A stretch of DNA of 64,000 nt, taken from positions 5,043,693-5,107,692 of the forward strand of contig CM030865.1 in the NCBI GenBank assembly GCA_018105865.1, given 5' to 3'. Shown here in pieces: positions 41,935 to 53,953 of this stretch. Each line of letters starts with the position of its first letter. Position 1 is the first letter of the stretch. Made by a program: the position numbers and the translations under genes. The notes beneath the pieces are model-generated. The model was given only the letters and a program-made list of their open reading frames with translations, was not told the DNA's origin and ran no database searches. This stretch comes from Metaphire vulgaris (Eukaryota > Annelida > Clitellata > Crassiclitellata > Megascolecidae).

Positions 41935-42739
41935 CAGTGGCGTATTTAGGGTGTATGCTTCTGATCCATAGCATACCCCTTTGGTCTTTGGTCTTTGGTC
42001 CTTCCCTTCGGTTGCACCGCAAAATATTTTAAAATTTGTTTTAGAGCAGGGGTCTCAAACTCAAATTGCCCCGGGGGCCGCATGAGCGGCCGCAGTAACC
42101 CGAGGGCCGCAACGACAGAATTTTGTTACAATGTTAAAGTGTATAAAAAACTAAATAAGAACATAATCATAGTGTTTTACAAATTATATATATTTCAGAC
42201 ATTTTACGGGTTTTTTATTTTATTTTTAGTACAAAAATTTCACTAAATCGAATTTTTCTCTACATTAGACAACGCGACCACCTCCACTAGAACACCGGAA
42301 GTACGTGTATAATCACTAGATTCGAAAGACTACGAATAATTAGGTACTGTAAGTAAGAACTTATTAGGCCTATAGCTAAGATGGCATGAACGTTAAAAGA
42401 CGTGGAGAGAAATATATACCATTTGCAGATGGAAAATTTGTTAAAATCCCAAAATGCATAGCGGGGCGCATAAAATGCCCTAGCGGGCCGCATGCGGCCC
42501 GCGGGCCGTGTGTTTGAGACCCATGTTTTAGAAGATATTTCCTTCCTAACTTAATTTGGTCAATTAGAAAAAAATGTAATAAAGTGAAGGAAACTTTAAG
42601 AAAGTATGCGTTCCATAATATAATTAATAATTATTAATAAAATTAAAATGAATGTTATTGCAGAACGTAGAATACAAGTTATTTTTCGAGCTTCTTAAAT
42701 TTCAGCATACCCCGTTAAGCCTTTCTAAATACGACCATG
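41935..42739. mobile_element. hAT-like element, CAGTGGCGTATTTAGG family
   Basis: Left end CAGTGGCGTATTTAGG, right end CTAAATACGACCATG. Flanks cttccaat and cttccgat. Splits the same reverse transcriptase relic and is itself interrupted by 42047-42525. Confidence 0.78.
42047..42525. mobile_element. Nested hAT-like element, CAGGGGTCTCAAAC family
   Basis: Ends CAGGGGTCTCAAACTC and GTTTGAGACCCATG, with GGGCCGCA-rich subterminal sequence. Flanks ttttagag and ttttagaa. Similar GGGCCGCA repeats occur in the 22554-22956 element. Confidence 0.85.
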
Positions 42740-43028
42740 CTTCCGATCCATATTTGTATTGTTTGTCCCATGTAAAAATTTCTAGTCATCCTGCCTGTCG
42801 CTTCAATCAGCTCCTAGTCTCTTCAGTGCTTTGAATAATTTAGTGCATTTCTTGCAATATAAATAATTTATTTGTCTGCATTCGATCGAATGCCTTCTCG
42901 TAGTCAACAAAACATACATTCGTCTTGTGCCTTAGCCTTGTTTACTGCGCAAGAGAAATTGAGCAGGTTGGGGCGGCACTTTTTCAGGAGCCATGGGCGG
43001 CACAAGACCACGCTACGCCACTGACCAC

Positions 43029-44165
43029 TACTGTACTATTTCCCAAACCACTGTATAAATTTACGAGATTTTACTTGCATACTAACATCAACCAAATTGT
43101 CAAGAAAGAAGTCAACGTGTGAAAGAAGGAAGTGCATCATCAATTACAGATTTGCTCATACAGCCTCAAAGTCAAATATGAGTTCCTTTACCAACTAGAA
43201 AGATGCTCGCTTCGCTCGCAGTGCATGATAATACTAATATCTATCCAAATCGCGCAATGCTCGTTTCGCTCGCTTCGCTTGCAGTGCAGGCTCGCTTCGG
43301 TCGCTTCGCTCTACGCAACGAATATTCCAGTACGACCGATCAGAACGCTCACCCAGCCCACCAATCAGAACGCTTGAAGGTAACAGACATACAGAGGAAG
43401 GATTTTAATATTATTGATTCTTTGTAGCTTTCTGACTTCCGGGTTATTAGAAATCCATTAAGAAACAGCAGTATATTATGTAACCACTTGGCATACCCAA
43501 TCAGTATGCCAATAACTTTAAAATCACCACAAATTTATCACCAAAATTTCGTCTATTTGATTAATTTCGAAATATTTCTCGAGTTTTCAAAGATTGTTTA
43601 ATATCTGTACCATGGAATATTGGCCCTGAAGGTCCTGAGCTGCCATTATGTAGAAGAACTGTCCTAACATTAAGTTAATTTAAGGACTGGTTTTTCTTTG
43701 AAGCGTCTATGAATATGAGCCATTCATCAACTTTGCGATCATTGGCCTATCCAAGTTGATGCATAAGTCCTTCAATATCCAAAGAATGGTCGCAGCAATC
43801 AGTGGATAGAGTAACTCTGAGAGGTTAGAGAGGCAGTTCAGATTAGACGCAGTGCAACTGACAGCACGACAACTGGTCTGACAGTTACCATGGGCGCCAG
43901 AGTCTGATTCTGCCGAGGAAGAGAACCGCATTAGCCTGTAGCAAACTCCGCTCAAATTGGTTTCAGCGGATAAAGACAATACGCATAGAGACGCGCTGTT
44001 TGCATCGATGCAAACGGAAACAATAGAATTTTGACGAAGAATAAACATGATATTTAATTAGCTATAATTGTGTGCATTTCACAATATGCGCGCCCTCTGT
44101 CGAGAGAATGGCAGACAATACTTCAGAAATCAATAGCGTGAAAACATTAGGTGTTCTCTCATTAG
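43029..44165. other. Intergenic stretch with a simple GCTTCGCTCGC repeat
   Basis: A short cluster of tcgcttcgctcgcagtgc variants lies at 43200-43320. No gene recognised. The last part begins the duplicated 5' flank of FReD-3. Confidence 0.5.
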
Positions 44166-44352
44166 TAGGGGCGGCGCTGGGTTTTGTTGGCTGGGTGGGT
44201 CTCATGCAACCTACACAACCAGAACCCGGCTCAGACTACCCCTCCCCTTCCAATCAAAATTTCTCTGCGGATTTGCACGATTTGCTTGTGTTTCTCTGCC
44301 CGAGGATGGGTGGATCCGGACCCGCGGACCCACCCCTCTAGCGCCGCCCCTG
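44166..44352. mobile_element. hAT-like MITE, TAGGGGCGGCGC family
   Basis: Ends TAGGGGCGGCGCTGG and CTAGCGCCGCCCCTG. Flanks resemble ctcattag / tccattag. The equivalent site upstream of FReD-2 (about 28980) is empty. Confidence 0.7.
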
Positions 44353-45243
44353 TCCATTAGTATCCTTGGCATCAGAATCTGTCGCGTTGTCATCATAAAC
44401 TAAGTTTCGCTATTTTAAAAACTGAATAGCGTAGTCATGCAGTAGTCATTTCAACATTATAATTGGTTGTCATTGCACTACAAGGTTTAAACAGAGCCTA
44501 CATGACTAGCGTTTCATTCAAGCTTCCGTTTCAGTGTTTGTTGTGACAGTGGTTCCTTTCAGAGTCGATTTTATGAAATGAATATGAAATGTTGTTTAGA
44601 AACATCTCCTTAGCTACTGTTTATGTCGCCCATGGCAGATAAACAGCGGTTGACTCTAAGCCTATACAGCGCTCATCAGTCGGACAGATATTCCTGTTCA
44701 GAGCAGTCGCAGATTCCGAATTGACCATAATCATCGAACTGCACTTTCTCAGTCGATCTCACAGGAGGAACGAAGTTTCAATCTAAGCATGAAAGTACTT
44801 AAGGAAGTCGACTTATTCATAATTCTTCTGGTGGCGATGAACTTAGTCGTTCTGAAAAGTAAAACGTACAAACGCGTTTTCGGTGACGGTGGAAGATGGC
44901 TGTGTGCTGTTGCATCGCCGACTCATAGCTATCCTATCACCAACAGCTGTGTACCTGAATGTACAAGAATCTGCATGTACTCTTCAGGATGCATTGCCTT
45001 CAATGTCTACGATAACACCACCTGTGATTTGGTAACGTGTGAATCATTCAGTCGGTTTCTTGCCGTCGACTCCTGCGGAGCCTTTTTGGTAAATAACTAT
45101 TTTCACTGGCAACCAGATTATTTCTTGTCTGGATTTCACAGTTTGTACTGTATGATAAATGATGGTAGCATTCAGCTGAACCGCTCATTGTCTGTCTCCA
45201 GAATTGTCTCGAATGATCGCCATGTTTAACTATTCCTTCCACG

Positions 45244-45434
45244 CAGTGGCGGCTCCAGAATTTGGCAAGTGAGGTGGGGGCCGTTGAGGTGCCAATTTCC
45301 AAGCATGGGGCCAACCATTTGTTGATAGATAGGCCTATGTAGTAGTAAGTATAGGGACCCAACAAGAGGCTATACTGGGGTAGGCATTCAATAGGGGGCA
45401 CGGGCTACGCGGACATCATGTGGAGCCGCCACTG
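45244..45434. mobile_element. hAT-like MITE, CAGTGGCGGCTCC family
   Basis: Intact inverted ends CAGTGGCGGCTCCAGA and GGAGCCGCCACTG, 191 bp. Flanks cttccacg / cttcactt. A right-end fragment of a second copy lies at 45608-45666, part of a local tandem repeat. Confidence 0.85.
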
Positions 45435-45734
45435 CTTCACTTTCCAGCCAAGCATGCCAAGTTTGCATTAGATCAGCCTCATATGACAATCCATTTCCAT
45501 AGAATTGACGGGCTGAGAGAGATAAAGTATGTGAGAGAGATAGAGAGAGAGAGAGAGGCGAGGCGAATACTAAAGAAAGCTAATTGTAAGGTTTCAATTA
45601 ATAAAAATCGGGGCTAGGCATTCAATAGCGGGCACGGGTCCCTCGGACCCGATGTGGAGCCGCCACTACTTCCACATTCTGCCAAGCCTGCCAAGTTTGC
45701 GATAGATCAGCCTCAAATGACAATCCATTTATAT

Positions 45735-46127
45735 TAGGGCTGTTGATTAATCGCCGTTAACGCATGCGATTAACGCGAAAAATTTTAACGCGATTAAAAT
45801 TTTTAACGCCGATTAATTATTTTAACGCAAGGTATCGGTGATTCAATTTTTTAGCGCCGATTTTTATTTTAGCACAAGCTACCGCGATTAATTTCTTAAA
45901 CGTAAAGAAATTGGTAAAATGGCGCAACAAGAACAACAGCGAAAACATAATTATGCTGAACTATTATTAGTTCAGTGGCCTAGCTGACAGACAATTTTGC
46001 GCTTGCGGTCAATTTGTAAAAACTTAAAATCGATTGTACGTGTTAGAGAGAAATTGAAATTCGTTAGTAATTAACGTTTCTTCGATTGGTACGAATCGTA
46101 TATCTAGAATTTATAAATTTGCTTATC

Positions 46128-46179
<52 letters not shown>

Positions 46180-47600
46180 CGAACATTTCTATAGCGCAAA
46201 TATTCGCAAAGCAGCAAATGCGCTATTGTCAGTTGCGAACCAGATCAAACAAACAAGAATGTCTTCAGTTGTTTTCTAAAAGAGAACAGTGAATCAGAGG
46301 AGCGCAATGTTGCTGGCAGACTGTCCCAAACGACCGGGCCGGCAACGGCCATGTTGCGGTCATCTAGTTTGCATAGAACAAACACTGAAATTGGTAAGAG
46401 AGCTTTTTCTATTTATCTGGAACTCTCCCCCTCTGGTTGTTAGATCTTCCAATAAACTGAGCATTTTCAGATCTAGGCTTAAAACACACCTCTTCCAATT
46501 AGCATTTCCTCCATGGTCTGTCTTGCTGTATCCCTCTGATTGATCTCTGTTATGAGACCTGGTCTTTGCGGATGGATTTGAAGTATCATCGATTGAACCC
46601 TTGAGTATTAGAAATGGTGCTATTGAAGTGCATAATTAGGCCCTATTATTATTATATTTCATAGAAATGAATTCGAAATAGGTCCAGAGTCTCAAGACCA
46701 TTCTCGATGGGAAATTTGTCTTGAAGTCTAGCAAGGCGGTTGTGTGTAAATACTGCAAACTGCTGTTACAAACTCTGTTGAGCTCGATGAGGTTGTTTCA
46801 CAGTCTCCAGACATAAAAAAGAAAAGAAGTGGCTACATGAGTTCTCGTCTGATTCTGAAGATGAACCTTTGGCTCAAAAGCCAAAAGATATGTTTAAAAG
46901 TGAAGTACATCGTTATCGCCTTGAACAGCAAGTCGACATGGATATGAGCCCTCTTCTATGGTGGAGTGAGCATGAACAAAGATATCCATCACTCTCCATA
47001 CAGGCCTGAAAAATACCTGGCATCTTCAGCAACTACAGTCCCTTGAACGTTTGTTTTCATTATCAGGTCATGTTGTGAACAAGTAAAGAGCATCGCTTGA
47101 ACCAAACAATGTGAATAAGCTCGTGTGTCTTTCTCACTGGTTGAAAAACCAAAGCAGTTAAAACTTTTAACTTTAAGTTTTTAAAGTTTTTACAGCTTCT
47201 TATAGTTTTTACATTTTATTCTGAGATTGATTTGGCAAAGACATCAGCATATATTAATTTAATATTAGCCTTATAAGGTTCATTTGATTGAACTATGACT
47301 TATTCGTTTGCTATTGAAATTATTAGACTCGCGATTGTTGACCTGTTAACCAGTTCATTCAAATACAATTTATTAAACTACAGACTATGAAGAAAAAATA
47401 AATGTCTGGTTTGCCAAATTCATACATTACATGACTAACAGGTACAAAGTGTAAAGAAAACATTCAAAAATTGCATTTTTTAATTAAGAGAAGATATTTG
47501 CAATTTATAAATTATGCGATTAAACAGCGATTAATTACGATTAAATATTTTAATCGTGCGATTAATTTCGATTAAAATTTTTAATCGCACAACAGCCCTA
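45735..47600 (+). mobile_element. hAT transposon with decayed BED/dimerisation transposase
   Basis: Ends TAGGGCTGTTGATTAATCG and its complement (..CAACAGCCCTA), bounded by perfect 8-bp duplications atttatat, with many GATTAA/TTAACG units inside each end. A plus-strand relic reads VVCKYCKLLL (BED finger piece, about 46738) and then EVHRYRLEQQ.., SPLLWWSEHEQRYPSLS.., LASSATTVP, LFSLSGHVV, NNVNKLVCL (46900-47150), the hAT C-terminal dimerisation region with several shifts and stops. Retroelement pieces at 46126-46655 are nested within. Confidence 0.9.
46126..46655. mobile_element. Two LINE 3' fragments nested head to head
   Basis: The left part reads on the minus strand as a 3' end (tatagaaatgttcg then AAT repeats, 46126-46290). 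The right part on the plus strand encodes SNKLSIFRSRLKTHLFQLAF, a CR1/L2-type C-terminus, followed by a short ATT tail at 46640-46655. Confidence 0.7.
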
Positions 47601-49099
47601 ATTTATATGGAATTGACTGGCTGAGAGAGATACAGTGAAAGAGAGCGAGAGTGATGACTAACTAAGAAAGCTAACTCTAATGCATCATTTTAGTAAAAAT
47701 CGTCACTTCTTTGTGTGACATCTCATTCAAGTGAAATTTTTTTAAGTGCACTTGTTTTTGGCCGTCGTCGTCATCTGCACGAGCAGCAAAAGTGTCTCAG
47801 AAATTAATAACAATAGTGAAAAAGATGACACAAATACGAAATAAGAAAAATAAGCTTGTCATAAATATTTTAAGATGTGCATTAGATATGCACCGTGAAA
47901 TTGTGGAGGGGACATGAGAATCATAGTAAGGTCTTACTGTACAATCAATCAATCAATACACTTCTATGGCGCCACTATCATAATGCCCAGGGCATCAGCC
48001 GATGGCGCTCCAAGTCCAAATAGAATTAGAGCCAGGTCAAGCCAGAAGATCAGTCAGAACAATCAAACAACAATATTGCCAAAAATGCACAAGCGAGGAT
48101 GAAAGCTGCTGAAGAGGGTTAGATCAAAGCACGTATAACGTCAATATTCTTAAATGCTTGCATTTGCATCGTTTTTGCATTAACAGGACGTTGAATATGG
48201 TTACATGCAAAAGATGGGATTTGACGGTAAGCCACATATATATTCGTATCCTAGATCGGGTATGAAACATTGGCGATAGACAATTATTTACTATCGGTTA
48301 TCTCACACCGATCGCCGTCGGATACCCAATTATTTTAAATAACTCGATCATTTACTTTCATAAAATCTGGTTTCAATGAAAATTTGAGTTTCATATAACT
48401 TTTTCCATACTCAATTGTGTTTCTTATGACAAATAACAATAATTATGACTGTCAGAGTTTTATCCAGACCCCAGGCCTTTGGATGGAATTAATTTAACTT
48501 GGTTGGAGGGGAAGAGACACAGTTCAATGCAAAAATCTCTGTCAGTGCTGGGATTGGGGGGGGTGGTTGTGGTTTGGGGTGAATCGCCCCCTAACAGGCC
48601 TGGATAAAACACTGATTACTGTTGATAATTTTCGCCTTATATGCTTTGTTACATTTCTCTCTACCGATATTTTACGGCTAAAATCCAGGAAACTCATTCC
48701 ATCATTTTATGGACAATTGTAATGTTTTCATTAAGTTTGGGAAGAATTGTATGAGATCTACTGAGGTGTTTTTATTCACAGATGTTTCCAAGGTAGCGGC
48801 ACGCGATTGTTCGGATCTGTGGACATGCACAAAACCAAGCGGTGTGTACCAAGTCAGCATTAACAGTGGATCGGTTCAACTTAACCGCTCAGTCTATTGT
48901 GATTACACTGATCCTGGACAGAGCTGGCTGGTCAGTATAGATTCCCAGCTACTTCAATGAGCATTTCATAAAGAGCGATTAATGATTAACTAATTTACCT
49001 ATATATTCGTTGATGGTGACATCATTATCACAATCGTTATCATAATCGACATTGTCATCATCTTCATCTTGTCCTTAGTCGTAATATAGATGTCTAGAG

Positions 49100-49262
49100 G
49101 GCGGTGGTAATCGAGTAGCAGTTGTGGATGCGAAGGTAAACGCGGGTCTGGAGAAAGCAATGGCAAACTACTCTAGATCGACGGCTTTAGCCACCTGCGT
49201 CGCTGCTTGCCCGACATCGATCAGCGCCGGCCCGACGCTCCAAATCGAGTATGGGCGAACCC
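49100..49262 (+). mobile_element. SINE 3' body
   Basis: Same sequence as 32195-32375 in the equivalent intron of FReD-2. Inserted before the two genes separated. Confidence 0.65.
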
Positions 49263-49396
49263 TTTTTTAAAACCGCTATTCAATTGCATGCTTGTAGCCA
49301 ATTCAACATCATCATTGACATTCGATGTTATTCAATATGCTTATGCAATATTTTATCCTTTTCCAATACCGGTTTTCAGTTTACTATCTTAAATAG

Positions 49397-49522
<126 letters not shown>

Positions 49523-49746
49523 TAATTTAGATTGTGAACATCTACCCAAAAATAAAATGCCCTCACCCACAGATCACAGGGTATCGATCTGTCATTTAAA
49601 AAATTTAACTGAAATGTAATTTCTAATTAAAATTTATAAAATTTAGGTTTGGCATTTAATGAAGGAAATTATCTTTAAATTATTTTCATTTCACCCTACG
49701 CACAATAACAACTAGAGGGAACTTCTCCAACATATTCTAGTAGTAG

Positions 49747-49800
49747 GTAAGGTCAGGGTCGGTTCCACGTTGGGAATGACTGTGGATGCATCCTCCCACC
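49747..49800. mobile_element. Left end of a CAGTGGCGGTTCC-family hAT element
   Basis: Begins caGGGTCGGTTCCACGTTGGG, close to the 34975 element, and dissolves into a microsatellite region. No right end seen. Confidence 0.5.
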
Positions 49801-49869
49801 GGCCCACCAGAAATGTTTCTTTAATGGAAGATGATCGTATGGCCACTATGGTTATGGCGTTGATAAAGA

Positions 49870-49870
49870 G

Positions 49871-49915
<45 letters not shown>

Positions 49916-50175
49916 ATCATCATCATCATCATCATTGTCATCATCATCATCATCATTACGACACCTACAGGTACAACACCTATGGAGCTGAATGATTATG
50001 ATGATGACGACGATGATGACGACGATGATGATGATGATGACAATTATTATTATTATTATTATTATTACCGGTACTATCATCATCACCATTACGACACCTA
50101 CAGGTACAACACCCATAGAGCTGGATGATTACGATGTTGATAATGATGATGATGACGACGATGATGGTATTGATA
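49870..50175. repeat. ATT/ATC/GAC trinucleotide arrays
   Basis: Mixed ATT, ATC and GAT/GAC units. The block acgacacctacaggtacaacacc..agctg is present twice (49958-49992 and 50091-50125) between arrays. Confidence 0.9.
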
Positions 50176-50517
50176 ATGATGGTCGGGTATACGCTATAAC
50201 TGACTCCGCTATAACGAAGTTCTACTGTACTTAGAAATGGAAGAATTAAGTAGAATAAACAGCTACATTCGTCATCAACAAGAAGCAATACGCGAAAAAT
50301 TGAACAATCTAGCTAAAAAAAATTGACGTGCAAATTAGTGCTACAACTTGGGAGAAAGTGTGTCTTTCACGATAGCAAACCATTAGAAAACTTATTTCAT
50401 ATTTGAGTCATTCTCCAACTACTGTGCAAGCTTAAGTTCTACACTCTGACGAATACTACAGTAGTTACAAGACCATCCGTTATTTTTACGATTTTGTCGT
50501 TCAGAATATAGTTGACA

Positions 50518-50845
50518 GTTGAAACAGTAAACGGATTCAAAGGCTATCTCGATAAACTAGGTTATTGAATGCAGATGGTTACATCAGTGGTTTTCACACA
50601 GGCTTACCTCCCTCCAAACCACTTAAAATCACATTATTATTATTATTATTAGTGGTAGTGGTAGTAGTGGTTGTGGTGGTGGTGGTGGTGGTGGTGGTGG
50701 TGGTGGTGGTGGTAGCAGTAGGTGGTGGTGGTGGTGGTGGTGGTGGTGGTGGTGGTGGTGGTGGTGGTGCAGTGGTGGTGTGGTGGTGGTAGTGGTAGTG
50801 GTGGTGGTGGTAGTGGTGGTAGTGGTAGTGGTGGTAGTAGTAGTG

Positions 50846-50876
<31 letters not shown>

Positions 50877-50877
50877 C

Positions 50878-50926
<49 letters not shown>

Positions 50927-50932
50927 CTGTTG
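50518..50932 (+). mobile_element. CR1-like 3' end followed by a long GTG/AGT array
   Basis: 50518-50568 encodes the end ..[15 protein letters not shown] also seen at 53770-53822. It is followed by the shared 3' UTR (gtggttttcacacagg.., ccacttaaaatcac) and then ATT, GTG and AGT units to 50932. The array abuts the 3' end of FReD-4. Confidence 0.85.
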
Positions 50933-50978
50933 GATTGCTCCTTTCTTTTACGCAACCAGCTGCGGAAAAAGGAGATCT

Positions 50979-53887
50979 CTACACACGCGCAATTTTCATT
51001 TCGGTGAACTTCAATGAATAGTAGAAGCCTCGAAACGTTTTCCAGACGTCGCCCTCCCCGTATGACGAAGTGTTTCCGCGCAGGTAAAGACCGTTGAGAT
51101 TCGAGGCGTAACAGGTCTTATACCACCAGGCACCACGATATTTCTGAGCACAGCTGTACGACATGGGATCATTATCGGCGTCTTTTGTGCTGAACTGATA
51201 TCCACTGTGCTCAGAAAAACTGTCTCCTGCGTTACAATAATCAGAACAGATTTCTTCTAAAAAGGTAAAGGTAAAGGTCGTGCAATACTCGATTTTCGAG
51301 CGTTGGGGCCGGTGCTGATTTCCGGTTATTAGGCAAGCAGCAACGCAGGTGGCTTGCGCCATTAATCTAGAGTAGGTTGCCATTACTTTCTCTAGACCCA
51401 CGTTTTACCCTTCGCAGCTTAACGCTGCTACCGATTTATCGACGCCTAAGCGATGAACGTCTTGGTTGGCCGCCGGCACCACGGCTAGAATCCGGGATGG
51501 TCACCCATCTAAGTACTAACCGTCGGGTAGATTTCTTCTACTATTATTTTATTAAAGTGTGCGTTGTCGTCGCTCTGCTTTGTAAATATTTGTTGCAAAT
51601 TTGTTTGGACTTAGAGCAGGCCATCCACCAGATGGGGGAGGCCATCCACCAGATTGGGGGGGGGCATCCTAATTGACTCGGCGACCTTTTTTTGCTCGTG
51701 AACACTTTTTACATGAAACCCCCTAAAATTATCGATTTCCCCCGGACATCCACGCCATATAGGGGCATCCAAAATTTCTTGGCGACCTTTTTTTACTTGT
51801 TAACACCCGACTCTGAGGTGGCGGGGGACATCCAAATTTACTTGGTCCCGGGGGTCCACCACTCTTATCACGTCACTGCAATAAAGAAAGCATTAGAGAT
51901 CCGATATTTCCTATGTCTTAAAACTCATAGATGTCCATTGGTTGGGTTGGTTGGGTTGGATTGGGTCAGACTTTTTCATATTAACGGCGGGTTGGGTCAG
52001 AAAATAAGTCATGGTTCAAGAAATTGTAATGTGTCACGGTGGGTTGGGCTGGGTTGGGTCAAGTAACCCTATTATTGGCATAGATTGGGTTGGGTTGGAG
52101 ATTTGGTGGGTTGGATTGGGTTATAAAAAATGGACCAATGGACATCTCTGTTAAAACTATACCTGCGTCTCCCTTGTATCCAGATACGCTCAGTCTGTAG
52201 TTATCAGCCGATGAAGCTACTTTGAAGGTCGAATACTCTGCATAGCGTTTCTGTCCATCGAAATCTTCGAGTTCAAAGCGCAGTTTATAATTGAAGGTAT
52301 TCGTCAGGGCGTACAGAGCGTCATTTCCTTTAAAAAATTAATGCTTTGACGAAAACAGAGTGCGATGCAAAATACAGGGTGGGTCAGTAAAAACGGCATC
52401 ACCCTGTTTCATTGTGAATATTTTCACAACTCCTGCATCAAAATGCATGAAATTTGGCGCATCTCTGCAGTACTATATTCTGAAAGCAGCCATCTAAGTT
52501 GCTCTTTGAAAATTCAAAGTTCAGAGGCGCCGTATTGAGAAAACCTGGCCATAGGTAGGGTGCGTTCATCAAAAATATGAGCTATATGGTTGCTAAAATT
52601 AGCAACTTGTACAAAAGAGAGAAATTGCCAGCATGCAATTTCACTTGGACATTTTTGTATCTGTGGTTTGTATTACTGGTTGAACATTAATTTCTGAAAA
52701 ATTGTGAGTTTGGTTCCCGTCCGGACAGAGCGCAAACATTTACTGCCTCTCCGAGATATCGACTTTCTTCAGTAGGGGTTCAAAACTCGCTCTATGCCAC
52801 ATCTTGTTAGGAATTTTATTGGCACCAACCCTTTATTAAGAAAGGCTCATCTTTCGATATTTTGTCCAGGATATTTTTACACCCCCCTAACATCCCCCAA
52901 CACCCCCCCAACACCTCCCCAAATTTGAGGTCGACACCCCCCAAATTCACAATCCTAGAAATATCCTTGATTTTGTCACATTTTAAAAAACCTGCAGCAT
53001 TTACTTTATGAGAAACAAACCGTAAATAAAACAAAGACGCCACTTAGCATTGTCAAAGCAGAAAACAATGAGGGGGAAATTCGTGTAGACAATGTATTAA
53101 GAGCATCAGTAACTATATAATTATAGTAACCAGTTACAATGTAATTGTGCATAAACAATTGATTCAGATATTTCAGTCACTCTCTTATCTGTCTCTGGTT
53201 CAGGAGCGTAGCTCTGGGGCAGGAGGAAATAACCCCGAAGATGTGGGGTGCCAAAAAAATTGCTGGGTAAATTATCTAATCTAACCTAATCTTAAACTTC
53301 TATAGCGCCACTTCATAATGCACAGGAGCATCAACCGATGGCACGCCAAAATCCAATTAATTAAGATACGGGTCAAATGATAAAGGATAAACGAAGAAAC
53401 CAGTAACTTTCCACGTATTGATGAATAAGCGACGACCTTTTTTGCTCGTCGGACATTTCAGAGGTTAGCGACGCACTACTAGGGTCTGAACTCTGCTTCG
53501 ATCCAATGGTTAAATTGAAATAGATGACTTTCTGTGCCTCAATAGACTGGCGATGACATTTTTTGCTCGTCAGACATTTTTGACAACACTAAAATAATGA
53601 CCGGGAAAGTACATGTGCCATACGATCGATTCTTTACATTGGCACACTGTAGAAGCACAAGAGGCCACAAATTGCAAATTGTTTAAGCAGAGGGTAGGGA
53701 ACCATGAAAGAAAATTTTTTATTGCAAGGGTTGTGGACTGGTGGAACAGATTGGACGAGGTGGGAGTGACAGTTGAAACAGTGAACGGATTCAAAGGCTA
53801 TCTCGATAAACTAGGTTATTGAATGCAGATGGTTACATCAGTGGTTTTCACACAGGTTTACTTAGCCTCCTAAACCACTTAAAATCA

Positions 53888-53953
<66 letters not shown>

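Larger units (their letters stand above)
40800..42900 (-). pseudogene. Decayed LINE (endonuclease-reverse transcriptase type) split by transposons
   Basis: Broken minus-strand frames: CFVDYEKAFDRMQ (42900 region), RQGCPLSPLLFNIYIEELI (41900), IGRKPIRFSD (eroded FADD region, 41790), then KTWTLEEKGMRKLEAFEI.LWR (41400) continuing past an inserted MITE. Transposons occupy 41935-42739 and 41099-41346. Many stops and shifts; long dead. Confidence 0.75.

Noticed and set aside
50629..51021. Poly-Thr, poly-Gly and poly-Val frames
   Set aside because: Translation of the GTG/AGT array at a CR1 tail.
51499..51521. 5S rRNA gene
   Set aside because: Only the C-box region matches. The rest of the 5S sequence is absent.
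51926..52150. Telomere-like GGGTTGG tract suggesting an interstitial telomere
   Set aside because: The tract lies within a MITE with inverted ends and an 8-bp duplication, and its unit does not keep the TTAGGG period.
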